This document shows positions 26,729 to 35,202 of a DNA stretch of 64,000 nt, in pieces. Below the pieces are notes generated by a model. That model was not told the DNA's origin. It searched no databases and saw only the letters and a list, made by a program, of their open reading frames with translations. How positions within the stretch are numbered: position 1 is the first letter of the stretch; every line of letters begins with the position of its first letter. Both the position numbers and the translations under genes were made by a program. Source of the stretch: Rhizobium grahamii CCGE 502 (GTDB lineage Bacteria; Pseudomonadota; Alphaproteobacteria; Rhizobiales; Rhizobiaceae); assembly GCF_000298315.2 (NCBI RefSeq), contig NZ_AEYE02000031.1, positions 62,001-126,000 of the forward strand, given 5' to 3'.

Positions 26729-27664
26729 TCAGCCCGTGGCATCGCCGCGCGTGAACGCGCTGGCATGGTGTTTTACGAATTCCTGCATACTGACAGGTGC
26801 CCTGCCGATGAGTTGGAAGAGATCATCGGTCATACGATCGTAGCTGCCTTGCTTGTGCAGGTCTGCCATCACGGCAAGATGGCTGGCAAGATGCGGCGGT
26901 ACGCCGGCATTCTTCAGGGCATCAATCCACGCGGGCAGCGGAATGTCACGGTAGCGGATAGGCCGGCCGAGGGCTTCGGAAAAGCTACGCGCATAGTGGT
27001 CAAGATCGGCCGACTCGTAGCCGGTCAAGTTATAGATCTTTCCGATGTGCGTTGCCGGATCGTCGAGGATCACGGCGACGGCCCTTGCAACATCCGCAGC
27101 GGCGATGGGCGACGTCTTGCTGCTGCCGAGCGGCAATGCGAGTTCGCCTCGTTCCCGGACGCTGTCGGCGGCGAGCCGCAGGAAGAAGCCCTCCAGAAAG
27201 GCCGTGGGGCGGACGGTAACCACCGGCAGACCGGACCAGGCCAGGGCTTGCTCGGCAAGCCAGTGCAGGCGGTGTTGCGGGCTGTCGGTTGTCTCGGTGA
27301 TGCTCATTTGCGAAACGGTCATCTGCGACATGTTCACGAACGCCTCGACGCCGTGATGGCGCGCAACGGCCGCGGTATTGATCGTCGCTTCCAGATAGGC
27401 AGCCGAGATCGACATGCCGAAATAGATACGCTTTGTGCCTTCGATCGCCCGATGCATCGAGGCGAGGTCGGTCAGGTCACCCTGGACCACCTCGGCGCCG
27501 AGGTGCCTCAGGGCCTCGGCACGTTCATCCTCCCGGCGGACCAGGGCGCGCACCCTGTGGCCCTTCGCGAGCAGCATCTCTGTAAGGTTGCGGCCAATGG
27601 CGCCGACGTCGCCGGCCGCACCGGTTACGAGGATCGGGCTGTCCTGAGACGATTGAGTGGTCAT
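26729..27664 (-). CDS. NmrA-like NAD(P)-binding oxidoreductase
   Basis: The 311-residue atypical short-chain dehydrogenase starts with the Rossmann turn ILVTGAAGDVGAIGRNLTEML and shows VRALVRREDERAEAL for NADP phosphate binding. It lacks a clear YxxxK catalytic pair, as is usual for NmrA/HSCARG and quinone-reductase-like relatives, so it may be a redox sensor or quinone reductase. It lies 41 bp downstream of the nitrilase gene on the same strand and is probably co-transcribed, under the same MarR-type operator. Confidence 0.85.
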   Translation of the reverse strand: MTTQSSQDSPILVTGAAGDVGAIGRNLTEMLLAKGHRVRALVRREDERAEALRHLGAEVVQGDLTDLASMHRAIEGTKRIYFGMSISAAYLEATINTAAVARHHGVEAFVNMSQMTVSQMSITETTDSPQHRLHWLAEQALAWSGLPVVTVRPTAFLEGFFLRLAADSVRERGELALPLGSSKTSPIAAADVARAVAVILDDPATHIGKIYNLTGYESADLDHYARSFSEALGRPIRYRDIPLPAWIDALKNAGVPPHLASHLAVMADLHKQGSYDRMTDDLFQLIGRAPVSMQEFVKHHASAFTRGDATG

Positions 27665-27705
27665 GATACTTGCCTTCGTTCCGTTCTTTCAAATTTAGCG
27701 CGCGT

Positions 27706-28701
27706 TCAGAGTACCTCGACGGCCTCTTCCTCTACAGATCTTGCACTGAAGGTTTCGGCCTTCGGCTGTGCGCTCAGATCATGGACATGGAGGGCCGGCG
27801 TGCGGTCGATCCGCAGGCTGAGGAATTCCGGACGGCTGTAGTGGCCGGCGGCGTCCATGAGCCTCTTGCGTGCGTCGATCAGGGCAAAATCGAGATCGGC
27901 GATCACGTCGCCTTCGCCTGCGGTCAGCGGCTCGCCGATGATCTGCCCCTCGGGATTGACGATGGTCGTGAAGCAACCGCCGGAAATCGGTCCTCCGGCG
28001 GACCCCGTGTCCTTCAGGATCTGAGCCTGTTGATCGGCGTCGAGCCAGGCCGTGGCATTGACCACGAAACAGGCGGATTCCAACGCATGCTGGCGAATGC
28101 TGACTTCTATCTTGTCAGCAAAAGGCTGGCCGTACATCGATCCCGGATACATCGCCGAGTGGATCTGCTCGCCGTCGGCGATGAGGGCGTAGCGGGCCAG
28201 CGGCAGGAAATGCTCCCAGCAGGCAAGCTGGCCGATGCGCCCGACGGAACTGTCGACCGCCTGCAGGCCCGAGGCGTCGCCCTGGCCCCAGATCATGCGC
28301 TCGTAATAGGTTGGCGTGAGCTTGCGGCGGCGCTGGATCAGCGTACCGTCGGCATCGAAGAGGAGCTGCGTATTGTAGATCGATCCGCCGTCACGCTCGT
28401 TGACACCGATCGAGACGACCATCTTTGCCTCACGGGCCGCCTCGCCGATGGCACGCGTTTCGGCGGAAGGCACTGTCACCGACTCTTCGAGCAGGCGCTG
28501 GTGCTCCTTGCCCATGTGGAATGCGGGTTGCAGGAAGGAGAAGTAGGGGTAGTAGGGAACGAGGGTTTCCGGGAAGGTTGCGAACTGAACGCCCTGCTTG
28601 CCCAGTTCACGGATCTTCCTGACAACCTTGTCGACGGTGCCTGCCCGGCTGTAGAGCACGGGACTGATCTGCACGGCGGCGGCCTTGACGATGGTGCTCA
28701 T
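27706..28701 (-). CDS. Nitrilase (carbon-nitrogen hydrolase)
   Basis: The enzyme hydrolyses a nitrile to the carboxylic acid and ammonia. The 331-residue product shows the Glu-Lys-Cys triad: FATFPETLVPYYPYF, RRRKLTPTYYERMIWG and GQLACWEHFLPLARYAL, the last being the true-nitrilase CWEH signature rather than an amidase. The start MSTIVKAAAVQISPV at 28701 follows GGACA; an upstream in-frame ATG at 28755 would place the operator palindrome inside the coding sequence. In rhizobia such enzymes act on plant or soil nitriles. Confidence 0.93.
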   Translation of the reverse strand: MSTIVKAAAVQISPVLYSRAGTVDKVVRKIRELGKQGVQFATFPETLVPYYPYFSFLQPAFHMGKEHQRLLEESVTVPSAETRAIGEAAREAKMVVSIGVNERDGGSIYNTQLLFDADGTLIQRRRKLTPTYYERMIWGQGDASGLQAVDSSVGRIGQLACWEHFLPLARYALIADGEQIHSAMYPGSMYGQPFADKIEVSIRQHALESACFVVNATAWLDADQQAQILKDTGSAGGPISGGCFTTIVNPEGQIIGEPLTAGEGDVIADLDFALIDARKRLMDAAGHYSRPEFLSLRIDRTPALHVHDLSAQPKAETFSARSVEEEAVEVL

Positions 28702-28739
28702 GATAATTGTCCTTTCAGTTGAGCGTATTCGGTGATTTA

Positions 28740-28756
28740 ATTGCATATGCAACATT
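28740..28756. promoter_or_regulatory. MarR-type operator in the nitrilase promoter
   Basis: ATTGCATATGCAACATT contains the perfect dyad TTGCATATGCAA. The identical 17-mer recurs at 29085-29101 and a variant with two changes lies at 29387-29401. It begins 39 bp upstream of the nitrilase ATG. Confidence 0.65.
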
Positions 28757-29084
28757 GAAGATGCCTCGCAATGCCACGTGTCGTCCTCGACGCGCGAATG
28801 ACGTCCAAGCGAGGTTCTTCATAGCTCACGGTTTCGGTTGCATACCCTGCAAAAAGCGAAGCGGGTGAGCGGCCTATGAGGATCAGTTCGAAGCTCATCC
28901 TATGCGCTCCACCCAAAGGGGCGAATCGCGCCGGACGCGTTTGTGGCAACGGTCTCGGCCTTGGCCGCCTCGGTGCGTATCATCAGCGCAGGCCTGCCGC
29001 AGCCGAGCTCGCAAGCAGCATGCGGTGCGCGAGCGTGGGAGAAGTGCTACTCATCTATACCTTTCCTTTTCAAGTTGATGTTGT
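28757..29084. other. Intergenic stretch without a confident gene
   Basis: Between the nitrilase operator and the second operator copy, several short frames are open on both strands, but none has recognisable homology. One minus-strand frame (ATG 28898 to stop at 28737, 53 residues) has GGAG upstream, yet it ends inside the operator and looks non-coding. The stretch is most simply decayed former coding DNA next to the broken MarR gene. Confidence 0.4.
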
Positions 29085-29101
29085 ATTGCATATGCAACAT
29101 T
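29085..29101. promoter_or_regulatory. Second copy of the MarR-type operator
   Basis: An exact repeat of the 17 bp found at 28740-28756, located just past the 3' end of the MarR relic. A divergent partner gene may once have stood to its left. Confidence 0.6.
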
Positions 29102-29111
29102 TGTGGTTCCA

Positions 29112-29363
29112 TTACTCGACTTCGCCGAGTGGCAGGCTGACGGCCACATCGAGCACGGCAGTAACGCCTTCCGCGCCAAGCAAGGCCTACGCCTTCGTCT
29201 GGGCTAGTCGCCACGCCGGAGCTGCCGAAGTCAGCAGGTCCTCGCCGGCTTGTGAGAGGATGATCGGACGGCTCCGGCCGCCCTTTTCGGAAACCTTCTC
29301 TTCGACCCAGCCCTCATTCAGGAGGAGGGCGAGATTGCGTGTCAGCGTTGAGCGATCTTGGTA
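29112..29363 (-). pseudogene. MarR-family regulator, 5'-truncated with an in-frame stop
   Basis: Translating the minus strand from 29363 gives YQDRSTLTRNLALLLNEGWV, then a wing-like GGRSRPIILSQAGEDLL and AWRLAQTKA. This is the recognition helix, wing and following helix of a MarR winged-helix protein. The frame meets TAG at 29187-29189 and then continues in the same frame with ALLGAEGVTAVLDVAVSLPL to a TAA at 29112. About 60 N-terminal residues are missing. Both truncation and nonsense mutation indicate a dead gene. It is the likely former repressor of the nitrilase operon. Confidence 0.75.
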
Positions 29364-29386
29364 GTTGGCGCGTGGATAAAGGTATG

Positions 29387-29401
29387 GTGTATATGCAACA
29401 T
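29387..29401. promoter_or_regulatory. Variant MarR-type operator upstream of the MarR relic
   Basis: GTGTATATGCAACAT differs at two positions from TTGCATATGCAACAT in the two perfect copies. It lies just upstream of the surviving MarR reading frame, where an autoregulatory site would be expected. Confidence 0.45.
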
Positions 29402-29495
29402 GATGTCAACATAGAAATTTTCAGACGTTTCCAGCGTTCGCCCGCATGGCCGGAGCGGCGGCGAAAGGCGGCGCCGCCGTTTCTCCCAATTGGCC

Positions 29496-29718
29496 CTATT
29501 GCGCCGGCGTGAGCTTCGCCACAACGATGCCGGCTACCATCCCTACGGTTTCTTCGCGAAACTGCCTGATGGAGGGAGTTGTTCAGATGCGCCCCGAATG
29601 CGGCGGCATCAGCGTGGACTTCATAGATATGCAACTTCGTCTTGTCGTCAGTCGACACCATGACCTCGAAGGTCATGGGTACCGCTGTCGCCTGCTTGCT
29701 GTCGTTCGGCTGTGACAT
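29496..29718 (-). pseudogene. Frameshifted fragment of an antibiotic-biosynthesis-monooxygenase-like protein
   Basis: From ATG 29718 the frame reads MSQPNDSKQATAVPMTFEVM, then KTKLHIYEVHADAAAFGAHL, which matches the C-terminal half of small ABM-fold quinol monooxygenases. After HLNNSLHQ the family resemblance jumps one base to QFREETVGMVAGIVVAKLTP and stops at 29496. The single-base shift lies near 29565. The usual N-terminal half of this roughly 100-residue fold is missing. It is probably another victim of the decay that broke the MarR gene; a sequencing error could explain the shift alone but not the truncation. Confidence 0.6.
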
Positions 29719-29750
29719 GTCTGTCTCCCAAGTTTGACGCTCCGAGATGC

Positions 29751-30020
29751 CTAATTGCGAAACGCGGCGCGCTCGATGCTCGCAGCAAAAAGGGGCGTTT
29801 CTCCCTTATTGTGCGCAATCGACATCGGCTGCCGTTGTGCGCGGAACACGTCGAAGGGGATGCCCTGCCTGTCGAGAAAGGCCTTGAAGGGGACGAGCGG
29901 TGGGAGGCGTTCAAGCGCAGTCGGTAGCGGTGGTGGCGTCGCATCGATTCCGTGCGAGCCACGGCCGTGCAGCCAAGAGCCAATTTTTTCGCTCCGCTTG
30001 CGCAGCGGACGCCGATAAGC
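29751..30020 (-). pseudogene. Orphan open frame without a start codon, possible gene remnant
   Basis: The minus strand is open for 89 codons from a stop at 30021 to TAG at 29751, with protein-like composition (EKIGSWLHGRGSHGIDATPP, VPFKAFLDRQGIPFDVFRAQ, HNKGETPLFAASIERAAFRN). No ATG or GTG lies near its 5' end, and I do not recognise the family. It may be the 3' remnant of a gene whose 5' part was lost where the 72-residue gene at 30057 now sits. Chance openness in GC-rich DNA is the alternative. Confidence 0.3.
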
Positions 30021-30056
30021 TTAGACCGTCGTTTTCAAATCAGGAGGGCTGGGCCT

Positions 30057-30275
30057 ATGGTCGGCAGAGAAGAAGATTTGACGGCCATCGCACAAGCGGT
30101 TGCCGACAGCCCGAAGCGCGACAACAGCGTCTATCACAAGGCAATGGCTGAAGCCCGCCAGGCCTTTGAGGCTGCCGAGGCCGTACTCGGCGGACCGGTT
30201 GAGGTCGAGACCAAGACAAAACTGAAGCGAAACGGGCAATATGTTGTGAAGTGGATTTTCCGGCCGGCGGAATAA
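30057..30275 (+). CDS. Small conserved-type hypothetical protein (72 residues)
   Basis: ATG 30057 follows a good GGAGG eleven bases upstream. The product starts MVGREEDLTAIAQAVADSPK and ends YVVKWIFRPAE. It is helical in its first half, charged, without signal peptide or membrane segment, and has a final strand-like segment. I recognise no family. It converges with the LacI gene, 21 bp away. A real gene is likely because of the ribosome site and biased codon use. Confidence 0.6.
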   Translation: MVGREEDLTAIAQAVADSPKRDNSVYHKAMAEARQAFEAAEAVLGGPVEVETKTKLKRNGQYVVKWIFRPAE

Positions 30276-30296
30276 CGTCCCGCGGTCGACTCGCCT

Positions 30297-31328
30297 TCAA
30301 CGTTTCGTCCATCGGCGCGACGGCGCGCCAACTGAATTGCGCACGACAAGATCTGGACGCAGCAGGATTTCGGTTTCAGCCGGCTGGCCGTCAGACAGGA
30401 ACTCCAATAGCAGCGCCATGGCCTGCTTGCCGATCAACGTTCGCGGTTGGCGGATCGTGGTCAGCGGCGGCGACATGAAGACGGCCTGTGGCACGTCGTC
30501 GAAGCCGGTTACCGAGAAGTCGGTCGGGATGTCGTAGCCGCGGGCGCCAAGGCCGATCATCACGCCGATCGCCGTCTGGTCGTTGACGCACATGAAGGCG
30601 GTCGGCAGGGTGTCGCGCATGAACAGTTGCTCGACGGCGTGACGGCCGCTTTCCAGCGTTCCGTCGCCTTCGAGTACGATACGCACGTCCGGCGCAACCC
30701 CCGCTGCATCGAGCCCGGCGTCATAGCCTTGGCGTCGGCGGCTGTAGGCAAGACGGGTGCGTGAATCGCCGATGAAGGCGATCTTGCGGTGGCCCTCGGC
30801 CAACAGCAGGTCGACCGCCTTTCGGGCGCCCTCGACGTCGTCCACGCCGACATAAGGGATGCCGCCATTGAAAACCGGCTCGAAGACGCCGACGCTCGGC
30901 GGCAGGCGCGCGGTCATCGTCTGATGGCCGAAGGGCAAAATGCCGGTGAAGAGGATCAGCCCGGCGGCCTGGTTGGAGTTCAGGAACTTCAGATATTCGA
31001 GGCCACGCTGTGCGTCGTTCTGCGTATGGCCGATCAGGATACCGTAGCCATGGGCACGGGCTTCGTTCTCAAGCCCGACCAGAATGTTGGAGAAGTTCGG
31101 GTCGCCGATATCGGGCGCTACCACCAGAATCATGTTCGATCGGCCGAGGCGGAGGCTGCGGGCCATGGCGTTCGTCGTATAGCCGGTGATGGCGATCGCC
31201 TGATTGACCTTCAGTCGCGTCGAGTTGGCGACCTTTTCCGGCGTGTGGATCGCCCGCGATACCGTCGCGATCGAAACCTCGGCGATCCGAGCGACGTCTT
31301 CTATGGTTGCGGGCGTGGAATTCGACAC
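30297..31328 (-). CDS. LacI-family repressor of the sugar ABC importer
   Basis: The 343-residue protein begins with a LacI helix-turn-helix (ATIEDVARIAEVSIATVSRA) and hinge (NAMARSLRLGRS), followed by the sugar-binding core. I choose GTG 31328, which has AGGA upstream and places the domain near the N-terminus as in the family; a longer frame from ATG 31385 has no ribosome site. It diverges from the ABC transporter genes, with a large perfect inverted repeat between them. The inducer is not known. Confidence 0.88.
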   Translation of the reverse strand: MSNSTPATIEDVARIAEVSIATVSRAIHTPEKVANSTRLKVNQAIAITGYTTNAMARSLRLGRSNMILVVAPDIGDPNFSNILVGLENEARAHGYGILIGHTQNDAQRGLEYLKFLNSNQAAGLILFTGILPFGHQTMTARLPPSVGVFEPVFNGGIPYVGVDDVEGARKAVDLLLAEGHRKIAFIGDSRTRLAYSRRRQGYDAGLDAAGVAPDVRIVLEGDGTLESGRHAVEQLFMRDTLPTAFMCVNDQTAIGVMIGLGARGYDIPTDFSVTGFDDVPQAVFMSPPLTTIRQPRTLIGKQAMALLLEFLSDGQPAETEILLRPDLVVRNSVGAPSRRWTKR

Positions 31329-31418
31329 TGCGTCCTGCCTTGGATGCCTTCGCCGCGACACTACACAGACTTGCCGGGAGGTCAAATGCCGGGGCCCGCA
31401 GATCTGTGTGTAACAGTG

Positions 31419-31455
31419 ATGTAAACCTTTACATGCGTCGTGTAAAGGTTTACAT
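31419..31455. promoter_or_regulatory. Double LacI operator between regulator and ABC genes
   Basis: Two 12-bp sites, GTAAACCTTTAC (31421-31432) and its reverse complement GTAAAGGTTTAC (31442-31453), lie 21 bp apart, two helical turns. Together they form perfect 15-bp arms around a 7-bp centre. Cooperative binding of the divergent LacI protein is expected. Confidence 0.82.
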
Positions 31456-31497
31456 ATGGCTTCAAGCGGATGGGAGCCGCAGGGAGGAAGTCAGTCA

Positions 31498-33021
31498 ATG
31501 AGTGTGGATTCTGCCGACGCTGCGCCTGTGGTGTTGTCCGCGCGGCGCATCTGCAAGTCGTTTAGCGGCGTGCAAGTCCTCTTCAGTGTCAATTTCGATC
31601 TCCGTGCCGGTGAGATCCACGCCCTCATGGGTGAAAATGGCGCGGGCAAGTCGACCTTGGTCAAGGTCATGTCCGGTTTCGAGCAACCGAGTTCGGGCGA
31701 GATCCTACTCGACGGCAAGCCGGTCGTGTTGCCTGCCAACGGCGCGGCCGAAGCGCTCGGCATCGTTCTCATCCATCAGGAGTTCAATCTCGCCGACCAT
31801 CTGACGGTCACGGAGAGCCTTTTCCTCGGTCGCGAAGTCACGCGGTTCGGCGTGCTCGATCGCAGGTACATGCGCGCCGAAACCCGCAAGGCGCTTGATC
31901 TCCTCGGCTCCCACGTCGACGAGAATGCCATTATCAGCACATTGTCGATCGCCGATAAGCAGATGGTGGAAATCGCCAAGGCAATCAGCCGCGATGCCCG
32001 CGTCGTCATCATGGACGAGCCAACCGCCGTGCTGTCGCGCGAGGAGACGAACTTCCTGTTCCGGCAGGTGCGCAAGCTGCGCGACAAGGGAACAAGCTTT
32101 ATCTTCGTGTCGCATAAGCTCGACGAGGTGATGGAGATCACCGACCGGGTCACCGTGCTGCGCGATGGCCAGTGGGTCAAGACGGCGCCGACGGCGATGC
32201 TCGACGGCGAATCCATTGCGCAGCTGATGGTCGGGCGCGAACTGTCGAGCCTTTATCCCACCAAGGTGGAGCCCAATGTCGACGAGGAGGTCGTCCTCCG
32301 GGTCGAAGGTGTTTCAACCGGCTATGTGCAGGATGCGAGCTTTGAGGTTCGCAAGGGCGAGATCATCGGCTTTTCCGGCATGATCGGTTCTGGTCGCACG
32401 GAGCTGATGGAAGCAATCGCCGGGTTGCGGGCGCGTGCGTCCGGCGAGGTCGTCATTCGCGGTGAAGCCGTGCTTTCGGGCGATGTCCATGCCGCCAACC
32501 GCGCCGGGCTTGCCTACATGACGAAGGATCGCAAGTCGAAGGGTTTGCTCCTGCGTTCCGGCATGATGACCAATCTGACGCTGCAGTCGCTCGGCCAGCA
32601 TTCGCGGCACGGCTATCTCAGCCCGGGCAGCGAGGCGAAGGCGCTTGCCAAGGCGCGGCGGCGCTTCGATATCCGCGTTCGCGACACCAACATCGTTGCC
32701 GGCCGCATGTCGGGCGGCAACCAGCAGAAGCTGTTGCTTGCCAAGGTCATGGAGACCGAGCCGGAGATCATCATCATCGACGAGCCGACACGCGGCATCG
32801 ATGTCGGCACCAAGCAGCAGATCTATCATTTTATCTCGGCGCTGGCGCGAGACGGTCGATCCATCATTGTCGTTTCCTCGGAAATGCCTGAGGTGATCGG
32901 CCTCTGCACGCGCGTCGCCGTGATGCGCGAGGGACGGATCGTCGGCGTGCTCGAGGGTGACGAGATCTCGGAGCAGGAGATCATGCGCTACGCCGCCGGA
33001 TTGAAGAGAAAAGCCGCCTGA
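31498..33021 (+). CDS. Sugar ABC importer ATP-binding protein (RbsA/MglA type)
   Basis: The 507-residue protein has two fused ATPase domains, as in the CUT2 family. The first has Walker A MGENGAGKSTLVKVMSG, signature LSIADKQMVEIAKA and Walker B VVIMDEPTAVLS; the second keeps the signature RMSGGNQQKLLLAKV and Walker B IIIIDEPTRGID, with a degenerate Walker A (GMIGSGRTEL), typical for this family. ATG 31498 follows GGGAGGAAG. It is the first gene of a three-gene import operon; substrates of CUT2 importers are monosaccharides such as ribose, xylose or inositol. Confidence 0.93.
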   Translation: MSVDSADAAPVVLSARRICKSFSGVQVLFSVNFDLRAGEIHALMGENGAGKSTLVKVMSGFEQPSSGEILLDGKPVVLPANGAAEALGIVLIHQEFNLADHLTVTESLFLGREVTRFGVLDRRYMRAETRKALDLLGSHVDENAIISTLSIADKQMVEIAKAISRDARVVIMDEPTAVLSREETNFLFRQVRKLRDKGTSFIFVSHKLDEVMEITDRVTVLRDGQWVKTAPTAMLDGESIAQLMVGRELSSLYPTKVEPNVDEEVVLRVEGVSTGYVQDASFEVRKGEIIGFSGMIGSGRTELMEAIAGLRARASGEVVIRGEAVLSGDVHAANRAGLAYMTKDRKSKGLLLRSGMMTNLTLQSLGQHSRHGYLSPGSEAKALAKARRRFDIRVRDTNIVAGRMSGGNQQKLLLAKVMETEPEIIIIDEPTRGIDVGTKQQIYHFISALARDGRSIIVVSSEMPEVIGLCTRVAVMREGRIVGVLEGDEISEQEIMRYAAGLKRKAA

Positions 33022-33101
33022 GATTGGCGGGAAGCGGCTGCGTCAAGCGCGCTGCGAGAATATGATGCCCATCGAATTTGGGGCGGGAGGTTGGTTTGGA
33101 A

Positions 33102-34106
33102 ATGAGCGTGAACGAGGAGACCAGGGAAATCCGGCGTCGCCCCTGGCGGGATATCGATCTCAGGGCCGTTGCGCCTTTTGCAGCCCTGATATTGCTCTTG
33201 ATCGTCGGGGCGCTGGTCAATCCGAACTTCATCGGCATCACCAACCTTGCCAATGTCGCGACCCGCTGCGCCTTCATCGCGATCATCGCCGTCGGCGCCA
33301 CATTCGTGATCTCCGCCGGCGATCTTGACCTGTCTGTCGGTTCGATGGTGGCCTTTGTTGCCAGCCTGATGATCCTTTTGATGAATTCCGGCGTGATTGC
33401 CGATCCGACGCTGATGCTGGCGGCTGCGGTCGTGTTCACACTCGTCGCCGGTGCGCTCTGTGGACTGGCCAACGGCCTGATCACCACGGTCGGTAGGATT
33501 GAGCCGTTCATCGCCACGCTCGGCACCATGGGCATCTATCGTGGCCTAACAACATGGCTCAGCCAGGGCGGCGCGATCACGCTGCGCTCGGCCGATATCC
33601 AGACGCTTTACCGTCCGGCCTATTTCGGCAGCATTCTCGGCGTGCCGGTGCCGATCGTCGTCATCCTTGCCGTCACTGCGGTTGCAGCCTTCATTCTCTA
33701 CCGCACACGCTATGGACGCCATGTCGTCGCGGTCGGTTCCAACAGTGACGTGGCGCGCTATTCCGGCATCGCCGTCAATCGCGTGCGCACGATCGCCTTC
33801 GTCATCCAGGGGCTCTGCGTCGCCATCGCCGTGCTGCTTTATGTGCCGCGCCTTGGTTCAACCTCGGCAACGACGGGCATTCTCTGGGAACTGCAGGCAA
33901 TCACCGCCGTCGTCGTCGGCGGGACGGCGCTCAAGGGCGGCGCCGGTCGCGTCTGGGGCACCATCTGCGGCGCTTTCATTCTCGAGCTCGTCGGCAACAT
34001 CATGCTGCTGTCGAACTTCATCAGCGAATATCTCATCGGTGCGATCCAGGGTGCGATCATCATCATCGCCATGCTGGTGCAGCGCTCGCTGGTCCGCAAA
34101 TCATAA
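33102..34106 (+). CDS. Sugar ABC importer permease (CUT2 family)
   Basis: The 334-residue membrane protein has about ten hydrophobic segments and the BPD_transp_2 signatures AVGATFVISAGDLDLSVGSM and GLANGLITTVGRIEPFIATLGTM. ATG 33102 follows GGGAGG; an upstream TTG at 33078 is less likely. It pairs with the ATPase before it and the binding protein after it. The gene lies 80 bp downstream of the ATPase gene on the same strand. Confidence 0.92.
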   Translation: MSVNEETREIRRRPWRDIDLRAVAPFAALILLLIVGALVNPNFIGITNLANVATRCAFIAIIAVGATFVISAGDLDLSVGSMVAFVASLMILLMNSGVIADPTLMLAAAVVFTLVAGALCGLANGLITTVGRIEPFIATLGTMGIYRGLTTWLSQGGAITLRSADIQTLYRPAYFGSILGVPVPIVVILAVTAVAAFILYRTRYGRHVVAVGSNSDVARYSGIAVNRVRTIAFVIQGLCVAIAVLLYVPRLGSTSATTGILWELQAITAVVVGGTALKGGAGRVWGTICGAFILELVGNIMLLSNFISEYLIGAIQGAIIIIAMLVQRSLVRKS

Positions 34107-34194
34107 GCGGACTGGCTCCAGAAATTGGCCGGGATCACAGGGCGTCCGGTTGACGGGTAGGAAAAGTCCCTGACGTTTATTGGGAGGAAATAGA

Positions 34195-35142
34195 ATGCGC
34201 AAACTCATGTTGGGTCTTGCGGTTGCGGCCGTCACGCTGGCGGGTACCGCATACGCACAGGACAAGAAGTTCACCATCGGCGTCTCGATTCCGGCAGCCG
34301 ACCATGGTTGGACCTCGGGCGTCGTGTTCCACGCCGAACGCATCGCCAAGAAACTGATGGAACAGCATCCGGGGCTGAACGTCATCGTCAAGACTTCGCC
34401 GGATGCCGCCAGCCAGGCGAACGCTGTGCAGGACCTTGATACACAGGGCATCGACGCCCTCGTCATCCTGCCGTCGGATCCGGATCCGCTCGTCAACGCC
34501 ATCAAGGAAGTCAAGGGCAAGGGCAAGTACGTTGCTCTCGTTGACCGCGCGCCGTCGACCAACGATGATACTGTCCGCGACCTTTACGTTGCCGGCAACA
34601 ACCCGGCGCTCGGCGAAGTCGCCGGCAAGTACATCGCGGCTCAGACGCCGGATGCCGAAGTCGTCGTTATCCGCGGTCTGCCGATCCCGATCGATCAGCA
34701 GCGCCAGGACGGCTTCGACAAGGGCATCGCCGGCTCCAAGGTCAAGGTTCTCGACCGCCAGTACGGCAACTGGAACCGCGACGATGCCTTCAAGGTCATG
34801 CAGGACTACCTGACGAAGTACCCGAAGATCGACGTGGTCTGGTGCCAGGACGACGACATGGCTGTCGGCGTGCTGCAGGCAATCGAGCAGGCCAAGCGTA
34901 CCGACATCAAGTATGTCGTCGCCGGCGCCGGCTCCAAGGACATGGTCAAGAAGGTCATGGACGGCGACAAGCTGATCCCGGTTGACGTTCTCTATCCGCC
35001 GGCAATGGTCGGCACGGCCATGGAACTGACGGCTGCTGGTCTCTACGGCCAGGTTCCTGTTCGCGGCACCTTCGTCCTCGACGCGACGCTTGTCACGAAG
35101 GACAATGCCAAGGACTTCTACTTCCCGGATTCTCCGTTCTGA
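34195..35142 (+). CDS. Periplasmic sugar-binding protein of the ABC importer
   Basis: The 315-residue product has a clear signal peptide (MRKLMLGLAVAAVTLAGTAY, then AQDKK) and the type I periplasmic-binding fold of ribose-binding-like proteins (FTIGVSIPAADHGWTSGVVF, DALVILPSDPDPL, VVWCQDDDMAVGVLQAIEQA). ATG 34195 follows GGGAGG. It is the last gene of the importer operon and ends before a strong terminator. The sugar cannot be read from the binding residues with confidence; the neighbouring isomerase/dehydrogenase suggests a polyol or modified sugar. Confidence 0.92.
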   Translation: MRKLMLGLAVAAVTLAGTAYAQDKKFTIGVSIPAADHGWTSGVVFHAERIAKKLMEQHPGLNVIVKTSPDAASQANAVQDLDTQGIDALVILPSDPDPLVNAIKEVKGKGKYVALVDRAPSTNDDTVRDLYVAGNNPALGEVAGKYIAAQTPDAEVVVIRGLPIPIDQQRQDGFDKGIAGSKVKVLDRQYGNWNRDDAFKVMQDYLTKYPKIDVVWCQDDDMAVGVLQAIEQAKRTDIKYVVAGAGSKDMVKKVMDGDKLIPVDVLYPPAMVGTAMELTAAGLYGQVPVRGTFVLDATLVTKDNAKDFYFPDSPF

Positions 35143-35156
35143 TCTAATCCAATGTG

Positions 35157-35188
35157 GCGCCCGTTCCAAAGGACGGGCGTCTTTTTTT
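35157..35188 (+). terminator. Intrinsic terminator of the ABC importer operon
   Basis: CGCCCGTTCC and GGACGGGCG form a stem with one bulge, followed by a run of seven T. It lies 15 bp past the binding-protein stop. Confidence 0.88.
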
Positions 35189-35202
35189 GACAACGTCGCT
35201 TT

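Noticed and set aside
28876-29364. 162-codon plus-strand frame opposite the MarR remnant
   Set aside because: No homology-like pattern, no ribosome site, and it lies opposite clear MarR sequence; taken as chance.
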